Assembly (NCBI GenBank): GCA_964568875.1
Contig: CAZMSH010000003.1
Span: 62,001-126,000, forward strand
DNA: 64,000 nucleotides
Source of the DNA: SLNP01 sp964568875
GTDB lineage: Bacteria; Bacteroidota; Bacteroidia; Bacteroidales; VadinHA17
Direction of reading: 5' to 3'
Shown: positions 17,213 to 25,257 of the stretch, piece after piece
Position numbering within the stretch: position 1 is the stretch's first letter
Layout of the letters: each line of letters begins with the position of its first letter
The notes under the pieces: generated by a model
Seen by the model: only the letters and a program-made list of their open reading frames with translations
Told to the model about the DNA's origin: nothing
The model's database searches: none
Position numbers and translations under genes: made by a program

Positions 17213-17536
17213 ATGGAAAAGCAGAAAGATCTGGGTAAACTGAATATTAATTATACTGAATATACCACCAGGCTTAGTAAGAAGTTTACCAGCCGCAAGC
17301 CATTTAAGCATGAAACACCCGGTCATGTGTCCTCGTTTATCCCCGGCACGGTCGTGGAATTGCTGGTGAAAGAGGGTGACAGTGTGAGGTATGGACAGGA
17401 ACTGCTCGTACTGGATGCCATGAAAATGAAGAACCGTATTCTTTCATTATGGGACGGAACGGTTGAGTCAATTCCGGTAAAGCCAGGCGACAAGCTTCCC
17501 AAGGGAGCCGTCCTGATGGTGATAAAAGTCGGATGA
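17213..17536 (+). CDS. Biotin carrier protein (biotin/lipoyl attachment domain)
   Basis: Small carrier of 107 residues with a C-terminal biotinyl domain. The lysine of the LDAMKMKN motif (about residue 72) is the biotin attachment site, flanked by the glycine turns EGDSVRYGQ and PGDKLPKG. The N-terminal ~40 residues (lysine-rich, ending TSRKPFKHETPGHVSSFIPG) replace the usual Pro/Ala linker. It follows the carboxyltransferase by 19 bases and almost certainly carries carboxybiotin for it. An imperfect short tandem repeat follows its stop codon. Confidence 0.9.
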   Translation: MEKQKDLGKLNINYTEYTTRLSKKFTSRKPFKHETPGHVSSFIPGTVVELLVKEGDSVRYGQELLVLDAMKMKNRILSLWDGTVESIPVKPGDKLPKGAVLMVIKVG

Positions 17537-17547
17537 GAATAAATGGT

Positions 17548-17598
17548 GTAGAAGGCGTAGAAGGCGTAAGAGGCGTAGTGGTGTAATGGGGTAATGGC
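17548..17598. repeat. Imperfect 8-9 bp tandem repeat
   Basis: About six units related to GTAGAAGGC: two exact copies (17548-17556, 17557-17565), then GTAAGAGGC, GTAGTGGT, GTAATGGG and GTAATGGC. It fills the gap between the convergent biotin-carrier and ispE genes. There is no hairpin or T run. Confidence 0.75.
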
Positions 17599-17603
17599 GC
17601 ATG

Positions 17604-18416
17604 TCAGAGCCAGCCTTGCCAGATGATTTTGCCGGCAGGGAGTGTATAAGGTTTGGAGGTAAAGATGCCGTAGATTGCTGAGCCGCTTCCTGACATTGAA
17701 CTGTAAATGGCGCCTGAATCATACATGGCCTTTTTTATCTTTGCAAGTGCCGGGTATTCCCTGAAGGCATACTCCTCGAAATCATTTTTGATAGCATCCT
17801 TCCACTCTTCTACTGGTGTCATAATCAGTTCCCCGAGTCCTGATGCCCTGCCGCGGGGCTTGCTGTTGGAGTAGGCAAGGGGAGTTGAGATATGAATGTT
17901 CTCACGGATAATAATGAGGTAGTATCCATTGAGGAAGCAGGGCAGTGAGGAAAAGATTTCCCCCCTTCCTGTTGCAAGCACCGGGGCTCCCTGGATGAAA
18001 AAAGGACAATCGCTGCCGAGCCTCAGTGCTATGGACTGCAGGTCCTGTGTTCCGGCCTGCAGGTTGAAATAGCGGTTTAGCAGCATGAGCATAGTTGAGG
18101 CGTCTGACGATCCGCCTCCCAGGCCACTACCGGGGGGTATCATCTTGTGAAGGTGGATGCGTAACCAGGGAATATCATTTGTTTCACGAAGCAGCTTAAC
18201 TGCTTTGATGACCAGATTGTCTTCACTGCGACAGCCTGAGTCTATGCCGGTCACGGTAATTTCATCGGCATCAGGCTCATCTCCGGCAACCACAAATTCG
18301 AGTGCATCTGTAAACCGGGTAGGATAAAATACGGTCTCGATATCGTGGAAGCCGTCATCCCGCCTTCTTACAATGGATAGCCCTATGTTGATCTTTGCCT
18401 TTGGAAATGCAATCAT
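17604..18416 (-). CDS. ispE: 4-diphosphocytidyl-2-C-methyl-D-erythritol kinase
   Basis: GHMP-family kinase of the non-mevalonate (MEP) isoprenoid pathway, phosphorylating the 2-hydroxyl of CDP-methylerythritol. The 270 residues fit the family. The start MIAFPKAKINIGLSIVRRRDDGFHDIETVF is the usual IspE opening. The ATP-binding GHMP loop PPGSGLGGGSSDAST is at about 92-106 and the C-terminal MSGSGSAIYGIF motif is present. Isoprenoid products feed menaquinone (compare mqnE) and undecaprenyl carriers. It is transcribed alone, divergent from dnaB across a 307-base gap. Confidence 0.95.
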   Translation of the reverse strand: MIAFPKAKINIGLSIVRRRDDGFHDIETVFYPTRFTDALEFVVAGDEPDADEITVTGIDSGCRSEDNLVIKAVKLLRETNDIPWLRIHLHKMIPPGSGLGGGSSDASTMLMLLNRYFNLQAGTQDLQSIALRLGSDCPFFIQGAPVLATGRGEIFSSLPCFLNGYYLIIIRENIHISTPLAYSNSKPRGRASGLGELIMTPVEEWKDAIKNDFEEYAFREYPALAKIKKAMYDSGAIYSSMSGSGSAIYGIFTSKPYTLPAGKIIWQGWL

Positions 18417-18723
18417 ACCATTCCCTCTTTAGAAGGTAAAAATACCATTTCTGCTCAGTATTATGGTATCGCGGGACTTCATTTTATGTTCCTTCATTCA
18501 AAATGATTCAATAATCGGGCAGCTGCCAGTTAAATTGCCCGATATCTGTCATCTCATTTTCTTTGAGTTATTCGTCTGTCTCTTTTCAACAATTTATAAA
18601 CAGGATTTTGTTTGTAACAAATCAAATTTCAGGCTTAGGGGCAGGGTACAATTATTAAATTTGAAACTGGTCTTTAATTCCAGCTCCTTTTAAATAATCG
18701 ACAAATAATCAATTATATAGTAC
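18417..18723. other. Gap between divergent ispE and dnaB
   Basis: This 307-base stretch holds no convincing gene. It contains an 8-bp inverted repeat at 18514-18543 (ATCGGGCA and TGCCCGAT, 14-base spacer), a TTTGTT-TGT-AACAAA inverted repeat at 18607-18621, and a TAAATTTG promoter box at 18656-18663 facing dnaB. Near ispE there is only a weak TATTTTTA box. Confidence 0.55.
18656..18663 (+). promoter_or_regulatory. Probable promoter -7 element for dnaB
   Basis: TAAATTTG fits TAnnTTTG and lies 61 bases upstream of the dnaB ATG. No -33 element is obvious. Confidence 0.5.
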
Positions 18724-20250
18724 ATGGCCAAACAACGTACAGCGCCACGTCCGATCCATTATCCTTCACCTGACCAGGGGAGGGTGCCGCCGCAGGCCCT
18801 AGATATGGAGGAGGCGGTTCTGGGTGCGGTAATGCTTGAGAATGATGCGGTAATAACTGTTGTGGATCTTCTGAAGCAGGAGTGCTTTTACAAGGAATCG
18901 CACAGAAAGATATTCAACGCGGTAAAATCCCTCAATGCCAAGGAGATGCCGATAGACCTATATACTGTTACGGAGGAGCTGAAAGCAAACGGCGATCTTG
19001 ACCAGGTAGGTGGTCCGGTTTACCTTACCCAGCTCACCTCAAAAGTAGTGTCAGCAGCCAATGTGGAGTATCATGCCAAGATAGTTGCTCAGAAATATAT
19101 ACAAAGGGAACTGATAAGGGTGTCTACTGATATTCAGGCCATGGCATATGATGATACCTATGATGTAACCGACCTGCTTGACCGTTCTGAGAATGAGCTG
19201 TTTCAGATAGCTGAGGGTAATATAAAGCGTGAGGTTCTTCCAATAAATACTGTCATAAAACAGGCAATAGAGGAGATGGAGGAGGCCGGAAAGCAGGAGG
19301 ATGGACTGGTTGGGGTACCCTCGGGGTTCAGCAAGCTTGACAGGCTTACCTCCGGATGGCAGAAATCTGACCTGGTCATTATAGCTGCCAGACCTTCAAT
19401 GGGTAAGACAGCCTTTGCTCTTTCCATGGCCCGCAATATGGCGATAGAGCATGGCAAGAAGGTTGGTATCTTCTCACTTGAGATGGCTTCCGTGCAGTTG
19501 GTAAACAGGCTTATAACTGCCGAGACCGAACTTCCTGGAGACAAGATAAAAAACGGAAGGTTGACTGAAGAGGAGTGGAAACTGCTTGACAAGCGTATAA
19601 GGAAGCTTGTAGATGCACCCATATACATTGATGATACGCCTGCCATTTCAGTATTCGAGCTTAGGGCCAAATGCCGCAGGCTGAAGGCCCACGACAGGCT
19701 TGATATAGCTGTTGTCGACTATTTGCAGCTGATGTCAGGTCCGCCTGAAGCAGGCAGCCGCGAGCAGGAGGTAAGCCTTATTTCACGTTCATTGAAGAGT
19801 ATAGCGAAGGAACTGAATATCCCGATACTTGCTCTTTCACAGCTCAACCGGTCGGTTGAGTTAAGGGGTGGCTCGAAGAGGCCCCAGCTATCGGACCTTA
19901 GAGAGTCAGGAGCCATTGAACAGGATGCCGATATGGTTGTATTCATTCACAGGCAGGAGAAATACGGATTGCTCGAGTTTGAGGACGGCACCCTCACCAA
20001 GGGAATAGCAGAGATCATCCTTGCAAAAAACCGTAACGGTCCTGTCGGTGATGTAAGGCTGAGGTTCAGGGATGAGAAAGCTCAGTTCGTTGAACTCGAC
20101 GAGTTCGAACTTGATGAGATCACAGAAACCTCACCAGCAAGGTCGCAGTCTTTTACTGTCGGCTCGAAGATGAATAATGACTCGGTTAAAAAGCGGCCGG
20201 GGTCGTTTGGTCTTGATGATGAAGACTACGATGAACCTCCCTTCGCATAG
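18724..20250 (+). CDS. dnaB: Replicative DNA helicase DnaB
   Basis: Hexameric 5'-3' helicase of the replication fork, 508 residues. The N-terminal primase-interaction domain begins at about 20 (PPQALDMEEAVLGAVML). The RecA-like ATPase domain has Walker A ARPSMGKTAFALSMARN at about 222-238, Walker B VVDYLQLM at about 334 and the SQLNRSVELR sensor/arginine region. The C-terminal tail after about 460 is acidic and divergent (ends DDEDYDEPPFA). No intein interrupts it. It is a monocistronic gene, convergent with the DUF5686 gene 58 bases away; no clear terminator is seen between them. Confidence 0.97.
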   Translation: MAKQRTAPRPIHYPSPDQGRVPPQALDMEEAVLGAVMLENDAVITVVDLLKQECFYKESHRKIFNAVKSLNAKEMPIDLYTVTEELKANGDLDQVGGPVYLTQLTSKVVSAANVEYHAKIVAQKYIQRELIRVSTDIQAMAYDDTYDVTDLLDRSENELFQIAEGNIKREVLPINTVIKQAIEEMEEAGKQEDGLVGVPSGFSKLDRLTSGWQKSDLVIIAARPSMGKTAFALSMARNMAIEHGKKVGIFSLEMASVQLVNRLITAETELPGDKIKNGRLTEEEWKLLDKRIRKLVDAPIYIDDTPAISVFELRAKCRRLKAHDRLDIAVVDYLQLMSGPPEAGSREQEVSLISRSLKSIAKELNIPILALSQLNRSVELRGGSKRPQLSDLRESGAIEQDADMVVFIHRQEKYGLLEFEDGTLTKGIAEIILAKNRNGPVGDVRLRFRDEKAQFVELDEFELDEITETSPARSQSFTVGSKMNNDSVKKRPGSFGLDDEDYDEPPFA

Positions 20251-20308
20251 GCGAATGCTTTGACTCAGTTGCCGCGAACCTGGCTGTGACGACCGGAGAG
20301 GACGGTGT

Positions 20309-22990
20309 TCAGTTGATTTTCAGAATTACCCTTACTCCTGCGCTGCTGAAGCCGAAGTTATCGAAACCCGCAAACACCCCGGCCTCACCCAGGAGGAATA
20401 TTTCACTTATACTGTATCCAAACTCAAAATAGTGTTTTGTCTGCGGGGTGAGCAGGTACCTTGCATGCAGGTTTTCCCTCATCAGGGTGTTGCTTATCCC
20501 GGGAAGCAGTTTTACGAGTATATATGGATTGGTGTATCTCAGATGACCCTCAACAAACCATTTATCTGTCGCAAGAGAATACCAGCCCGGCAGGAAGAAA
20601 GCATCACGGTAATCATTAAGCAGTAATGGCAGAGGCTGGGTGTTGAAATGAATAAAGTCGTTAAAGGTGACCGAATCTGAATAGATAAGTGTACCTGACC
20701 TGATTTTCCAGTATAGCTCAGCCATAGGCCCGGTGTCTTTTCTGTTATATGCAGATGCAATAATACGGCTGAAGTTTCTGACCTCATCGCCAACATCATT
20801 GAATCCCTGCCGGTAGGAGAGTGTGAAAGTAGGATAATCTGATCCTGCAGGAAACTTCCTTCCATCTGATATCCTGTATCTCTGGAAAGGTATGATGGTA
20901 AGCTCTGCATCAAAATGGTAGCTGGTATGGCTGAATGGAACATATGCGGGATGGTTGACAGGGTCGACCAGATCATTCTCGGGCATGTTGGGTTTATAAA
21001 TACTGTCACGCCTGAAAAAGGAGAATTCAGTATTGTTTGTGAGGGTGCTCCTCATCTCCCGTTTTAAAGAGACCTCGAGGTAAATGCCGTTAGATAACTC
21101 AGCCCTGTGACCAATACCGATGTATTGTGATCTGTAAAGGCGCATCAGGTTTTCTTTCAGCATGAGTGAGTAGACAGAGTTAATGAATCTGTTTGGCGCC
21201 CCGTAGTTATTGTATTCGGAAGACCTGTCTCCCGTACGCAGCCAGAAGTAGTCATTGGTATTACTCCTGTAATTCCATGTAGTATTTAGTGACCAGTAGA
21301 ACGACTCTCTGGAAAATGCATAACCTGTTTCGGGAAAAGCAGAAAACGAAGTTCCGTTTTTCCATCTCCTTGTGAACCTGAAATCGATATCATAGGTCAG
21401 ACCGTCAACACTATTAAATGAGAAGTTGTCGGGTTTGGCTATACCTCCGTATGTGATTGACAACCTGTTGCTGTCAAGCCTCCATGTCTTTCCTGCAAGG
21501 ACACTTTGTAACGTTTTCATGAACGGTGTGCTTTTTCCTGCAGACAAGGTTACCGATATCTCATTCTGCCCTGGCTTAACTTCCTTAAGGGTATTGGTTT
21601 TCAGACTGTCGGAGAGCCGGAGGCTTCTTAGTTCGTTTTCAGCCAGCGGTATTGGTCTTATCTCTTTCCAGAAGTCGGGACTTTTACTGGCGGCGTCTTC
21701 CTCAATAATGAACTGTGTGGTCTGCTTTATCTCCAGCTCTTTTTCACCTTTTTCTTCTTTCGACGAGGCAGATGCCGATTCCTTCTCCATCAGCCGTGAA
21801 AGCTTAATCATCTCACGGTTTGTAAGTTCCTGCTTTGCCAGCAGCTTTTCCATTTCCATTGCGGCCTTCGAGGGTGGTTCATCCGGCGCTGCAGTGTCAG
21901 GCTGGAGAGGCTGCACTGCTACTGGTGCAACAGAAGCCAGCGGCGCTGTGGTAGCAATTTCCGAGTATTTTACAGAACTGCCGTAGGTTGCTCTGCCCCG
22001 TATGCCAATCATACTGAAATCAACATCAAAATTGTGACTTACAGGCATCCAGAACTCATCCTGCACAGGTGTGTGCAGCTGTCTCACCCTTACCTTACCC
22101 AGCAGACTCTCATTTTCCAGATCAAGGCTGTGTATACACCACAGGTCTTCAACAATATATAGTTCACCTGCAAAAACCTGCTGGCTTTTTCTTTTGGGTA
22201 TTACCCTGATCTTATTAATCACATACTGTCCCTGTAAAGAAGAGCCTTCATAAGAGTATCTGTAGTGCGATAATGCATTCGGAGCCAGAGGTGAGATTGC
22301 CACGTCGATAATCACCGGCTCATAAAAACTGGCCTGAATATAATTCATTGGAGATATCTGATCGCCTTCAGTGGGTATCGTGGTCTGTATCGCTATCAGC
22401 CTGTGTATGTATTTATCAGGCGCGTTGAACTCAATCTCGTTATGCGATTCATAGAGGTATGTCTCACCTATTTTAATATCGACGTCGCTGTCTTTTTCCA
22501 TTGCCCTTGTAAGAAGCCTCGGCATCTTGTCAATGATTGCTGTTCCCTTAAGGTAAACCATTGCCCTGTAGTGTTCTACGGCATTGAGATAGTACGGGGC
22601 ACGTGCAATTACTTTCCGCATTATTGCATATGCCGGGTCCTCCCGACCTGAGCTTACAGTCACCTCAGGCAACTGGAAATACTGTACTGTCAGAGATACA
22701 TCTCTGACTACCGTTTCTCCGGCTATGGCAATCTGCCTGAAGTCCTGGTTATACCCCAGGCTCTGATAGAACACGGTATAGACCCCATCCTCCAGCTTTA
22801 TCTCGTAATTGCCCATGGCATTGGCTGTGGTACCCATCTGCAGCTCCTGGATATATACTGTGGCATAGGGAACCGGATTACCTGAGGAGTCAGTGATTCT
22901 GCCCATTAATCTTGTCTGGCCAGATAGATTAAATGTGAATATCAATCCGGCAATAAGTAGTATCAGCCGGCAGCATTGTGACAGTCTCAT
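20309..22990 (-). CDS. DUF5686-family outer-membrane protein with carboxypeptidase-like repeat
   Basis: Envelope protein of 893 residues. A signal peptide (about 1-24, ending NLSGQ) is followed by a CarboxypepD_reg-like beta-sandwich (about 27-112, GRITDSSGNPVPYATVYIQELQMGTTANAMGNYEI), as found at the front of TonB-dependent transporters. A long region typical of DUF5686 follows, with a C-terminal half of alternating aromatic strands resembling an outer-membrane barrel. A charged, low-complexity insert (about 365-435, rich in Ala, Glu and Lys) splits the two parts. There is no plug domain, so it is not a SusC-type transporter. Function is unknown. Its start overlaps the rsmI stop by 4 bases. 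Confidence 0.85.
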   Translation of the reverse strand: MRLSQCCRLILLIAGLIFTFNLSGQTRLMGRITDSSGNPVPYATVYIQELQMGTTANAMGNYEIKLEDGVYTVFYQSLGYNQDFRQIAIAGETVVRDVSLTVQYFQLPEVTVSSGREDPAYAIMRKVIARAPYYLNAVEHYRAMVYLKGTAIIDKMPRLLTRAMEKDSDVDIKIGETYLYESHNEIEFNAPDKYIHRLIAIQTTIPTEGDQISPMNYIQASFYEPVIIDVAISPLAPNALSHYRYSYEGSSLQGQYVINKIRVIPKRKSQQVFAGELYIVEDLWCIHSLDLENESLLGKVRVRQLHTPVQDEFWMPVSHNFDVDFSMIGIRGRATYGSSVKYSEIATTAPLASVAPVAVQPLQPDTAAPDEPPSKAAMEMEKLLAKQELTNREMIKLSRLMEKESASASSKEEKGEKELEIKQTTQFIIEEDAASKSPDFWKEIRPIPLAENELRSLRLSDSLKTNTLKEVKPGQNEISVTLSAGKSTPFMKTLQSVLAGKTWRLDSNRLSITYGGIAKPDNFSFNSVDGLTYDIDFRFTRRWKNGTSFSAFPETGYAFSRESFYWSLNTTWNYRSNTNDYFWLRTGDRSSEYNNYGAPNRFINSVYSLMLKENLMRLYRSQYIGIGHRAELSNGIYLEVSLKREMRSTLTNNTEFSFFRRDSIYKPNMPENDLVDPVNHPAYVPFSHTSYHFDAELTIIPFQRYRISDGRKFPAGSDYPTFTLSYRQGFNDVGDEVRNFSRIIASAYNRKDTGPMAELYWKIRSGTLIYSDSVTFNDFIHFNTQPLPLLLNDYRDAFFLPGWYSLATDKWFVEGHLRYTNPYILVKLLPGISNTLMRENLHARYLLTPQTKHYFEFGYSISEIFLLGEAGVFAGFDNFGFSSAGVRVILKIN

Positions 22991-23679
22991 ACCTTATCTC
23001 TTTTTTTTCCGGGTGCTCCGGCTACAACAATGACTATCTCACCCTTTGCCTGCCCCGGTGAGTAAAATTCATGCAGTGTGGCCAGGGTTCCCCTTACTGT
23101 CTCGGCATGAACCTTGGAGATCTCGCGCGAAACAGATGCCTCCCTGTCTGACCCGAATACTTCCGACATCATCAGCAGGGTGCCGGCAAGACGGTAAGGA
23201 GATTCATAGAATACCATGGTGCGTGTTTCACCTGACAGTGAGCTTATCTTCTTCATTTTTCCCTTTTTCTGTGGCAGGAAGCCTTCGAAGCAGAACCTGT
23301 CGCACGGCAGACCCGAGTCAACCAACGCAGGAATAAGAGCTGTCGGCCCCGGCAGCGACTCCACCTCCAGCCCTTTATCAAGACATTTCCTGACCAGCAG
23401 GTATCCCGGATCCGATATGCCCGGTGTCCCGGCATCAGAGATCAGCGAAACAGTCTTCCCTTCGCCTATCATCTCTGCAATACTCTCAACGCTGCCGTGT
23501 TCGTTGAATTTATGGTGCGACCAGAGCCGCGCCTTAATATTGTAATGCTTCAGCAGTATGCCGCTCTGCCTGGTATCTTCTGCAAGAATAATATCAGAGG
23601 AACCAAGGACATCAAGAGCCCTGAGGGTTATATCGCGCAGGTTGCCGACAGGTGTCGGAACAAGGAACAATTTACCCAT
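22987..23679 (-). CDS. rsmI: 16S rRNA (cytidine1402-2'-O)-methyltransferase
   Basis: SAM-dependent tetrapyrrole-methylase-fold enzyme that 2'-O-methylates C1402 in the decoding centre of 16S rRNA. The 230 residues fit the shorter family members. Characteristic motifs are LFLVPTPVGNLRDITLRALDVL at the start, AEDTRQSGILLKHY, SLISDAGTPGISDPGYLLVR and LPGPTALIPALVDSGLP. It lies between a repeat-bearing hypothetical gene (8-base overlap) and the DUF5686 gene (4-base overlap), so the three form one tightly coupled operon. Confidence 0.95.
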   Translation of the reverse strand: MGKLFLVPTPVGNLRDITLRALDVLGSSDIILAEDTRQSGILLKHYNIKARLWSHHKFNEHGSVESIAEMIGEGKTVSLISDAGTPGISDPGYLLVRKCLDKGLEVESLPGPTALIPALVDSGLPCDRFCFEGFLPQKKGKMKKISSLSGETRTMVFYESPYRLAGTLLMMSEVFGSDREASVSREISKVHAETVRGTLATLHEFYSPGQAKGEIVIVVAGAPGKKRDKV

Positions 23680-24541
23680 TAAAGCCTGTTTTGCGTCTTA
23701 CCAGGTCGAGGAGCGATCTTACAGCAGCAGGGTCACCCTCACCTGAAAAGTAGTCATTTAGTACCTGCTCAGCCTCATCAGATGATGTTGCTGAGTTGAG
23801 CTTATCAATAGCTGAATTGTAGGCTTCCTTGTTGCCACCGAAGACCTCCCTGATATAGAAGAACCTGTCGTTGATGCCTATTGCATCAGCAAGGTTCCCG
23901 ATAGGCGCCTGACTGAGTTTCGACGAAATATCGTTATCTCCTCTCGTTCCCCTGAGCCTTTCATTGACGCGGTCAGCAGGTTCTCCATACCTGTCTGCCA
24001 GGATAGGTACACCCTTGACACTCTTCTTTTCAACATCCTTCTGTTCGGCATTCTTCTGTTCGGCATCGGGAGATTTTTTGGTTTCGGCTTTTTTGTCAGT
24101 GTCAGCAACGGCTTCATCCTGTAAGACAGCCTCTTCGGGTTCAGCCTCCAGTTCGATAAGTGATTCAGCTTTTGTTTTTTCAGTGGTGTCTCCTGATGTC
24201 AAAGCCTCTTTTCCTTTATAATCAGCATCTGGTCTTTCTGCCGGTGCTGAGACTTCCGCTGCCGGTATTTCTGCCGGTGCTGAGACTTCCGTTGCTGATC
24301 TGTCTGACACTGATCTGTCTGACAATTCAGGGCCCTGATCCGGAGTCGCAGATACAGCATTAATCCCCGGCTGCTCTATCGTTTTCAGAAGCTCAATTAT
24401 CTCTTCAGCATTTTTGCATTTTGACTTGGCAAGTTCAACCTGAATTATGGAGACTCCCTTCACATTTTTCAAATCATCAATTATCGTCCGCGCCTCCCTG
24501 AGGTCTCTGATAATAATATCAAGAGCTGAATTTAAATCCAT
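23672..24541 (-). CDS. Conserved hypothetical protein with repeat-rich linker
   Basis: Unrecognised cytosolic protein of 289 residues with no signal peptide. A short N-terminal helical region (about 1-60, coiled-coil-like LRDLREARTIIDDLKNVKG) precedes an Ala/Glu/Pro/Asp/Lys-rich disordered linker (about 65-190). A compact C-terminal domain (about 195-289) contains IGNLADAIGINDRFFYIREVFGGNKEAYNSAI. That domain looks like one I associate with Bacteroidota proteins near tdk and rsmI, but I cannot name its function. The linker gene segment carries codon-phased tandem repeats. It is the first gene of the rsmI operon and divergent from tdk. Confidence 0.75.
   Translation of the reverse strand: MDLNSALDIIIRDLREARTIIDDLKNVKGVSIIQVELAKSKCKNAEEIIELLKTIEQPGINAVSATPDQGPELSDRSVSDRSATEVSAPAEIPAAEVSAPAERPDADYKGKEALTSGDTTEKTKAESLIELEAEPEEAVLQDEAVADTDKKAETKKSPDAEQKNAEQKDVEKKSVKGVPILADRYGEPADRVNERLRGTRGDNDISSKLSQAPIGNLADAIGINDRFFYIREVFGGNKEAYNSAIDKLNSATSSDEAEQVLNDYFSGEGDPAAVRSLLDLVRRKTGFNG
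24235..24324. repeat. Codon-phased direct repeats inside the hypothetical gene
   Basis: A 24-base sequence occurs twice without mismatch (24235-24258 and 24268-24291), a 33-base period that repeats 11 residues (AEVSAPAE...). Next to it a 15-base unit, CTGATCTGTCTGACA, is repeated in tandem (24295-24309, 24310-24324) and encodes a duplicated SDRS-type pentapeptide. Confidence 0.85.
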
Positions 24542-24579
24542 AAGTGGTACTGTTTTTTACCGTCTCTTTTGTTTACTTT

Positions 24580-24588
24580 GCAAAAGTA
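24580..24588 (-). promoter_or_regulatory. Promoter -7 element for the rsmI operon
   Basis: TACTTTTGC on the minus strand matches TAnnTTTGC exactly, 39 bases upstream of the start at 24541. The overlapping plus-strand TACTTTGC faces tdk but is one base short of consensus. Confidence 0.65.
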
Positions 24589-24649
24589 ACCATTATTCTC
24601 AACGGATAGTGCAGGTTAATATTATAACTACAGCGACCACCCACACAAT

Positions 24650-25249
24650 ATGATCATATTCTCAGAGGAGACACCGGAGGAGAGGAGACCCGGAAGGGGA
24701 TCGATAGAGGTTATTGCCGGGTCGATGTTCTCGGGTAAGACGGAAGAGCTGATGAGAAGGCTCAGAAGAGCCCTCTTTGCAGGTCAGAAGGTGGAGATAT
24801 TCAAGCCCTCCGTCGATGTCAGATACTCAGAGACCCGAATCGTTTCTCACGACGAAAAGTCGGTCAGTTCGACACCGGTAGAGAACGCCTCCTCAATTCT
24901 GCTGCTTGCCGGCGAGGCTGATGTTGTCGGTATTGACGAGGCCCAGTTTTTTGATGACTCAATAATAGAGGTGTCTAACGAATTGGCAGACAGGGGTGTA
25001 AGGGTGGTAATTGCCGGCCTCGACATGGACTTTAACGGAACCCCCTTCGGTCCTATGCCACGCCTCATGGCCATAGCCGAGTATGTTACCAAGGTGCACG
25101 CAATATGTGTCAGGTGCGGCAGCCTGGCTCACTATTCACACAGGAAATCAAAGGAGGAGAAGATCGTACTTTTAGGAGAGAAGGATGTATATGAGCCTCT
25201 TTGCAGGAATTGCTTTCTGAAAGGCAGGACAGAACCCAGAAGATATTGA
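24650..25249 (+). CDS. tdk: Thymidine kinase, type II
   Basis: Salvage kinase phosphorylating thymidine with ATP, 199 residues. The P-loop GSMFSGKT is at 24-31 with a glycine lead-in VIAGS. The Walker B/catalytic segment VVGIDEAQFFDD (about 88-99) follows, then the lasso-domain zinc site made by CVRCG (about 155-159) and CRNC near 189-192. The residues before the P-loop (SEETPEERRPGRGS) are a short polar extension. The murF-alr gene follows after 8 bases, so both are probably transcribed together. Confidence 0.95.
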   Translation: MIIFSEETPEERRPGRGSIEVIAGSMFSGKTEELMRRLRRALFAGQKVEIFKPSVDVRYSETRIVSHDEKSVSSTPVENASSILLLAGEADVVGIDEAQFFDDSIIEVSNELADRGVRVVIAGLDMDFNGTPFGPMPRLMAIAEYVTKVHAICVRCGSLAHYSHRKSKEEKIVLLGEKDVYEPLCRNCFLKGRTEPRRY

Positions 25250-25257
25250 TATAAGTT

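Noticed and set aside
18463..18693. 76-codon reading frame between ispE and dnaB
   Set aside because: Cysteine- and phenylalanine-rich composition, no recognisable motif, and it covers the inverted repeats and the dnaB promoter box.
18724..20250. Intein in dnaB
   Set aside because: The Walker A and B regions are continuous and the protein has normal length.
21426..21986. Long plus-strand reading frame opposite the DUF5686 gene (186 codons)
   Set aside because: A serine-rich antisense shadow of the coding strand's Glu/Lys/Ala insert; no promoter or family resemblance.
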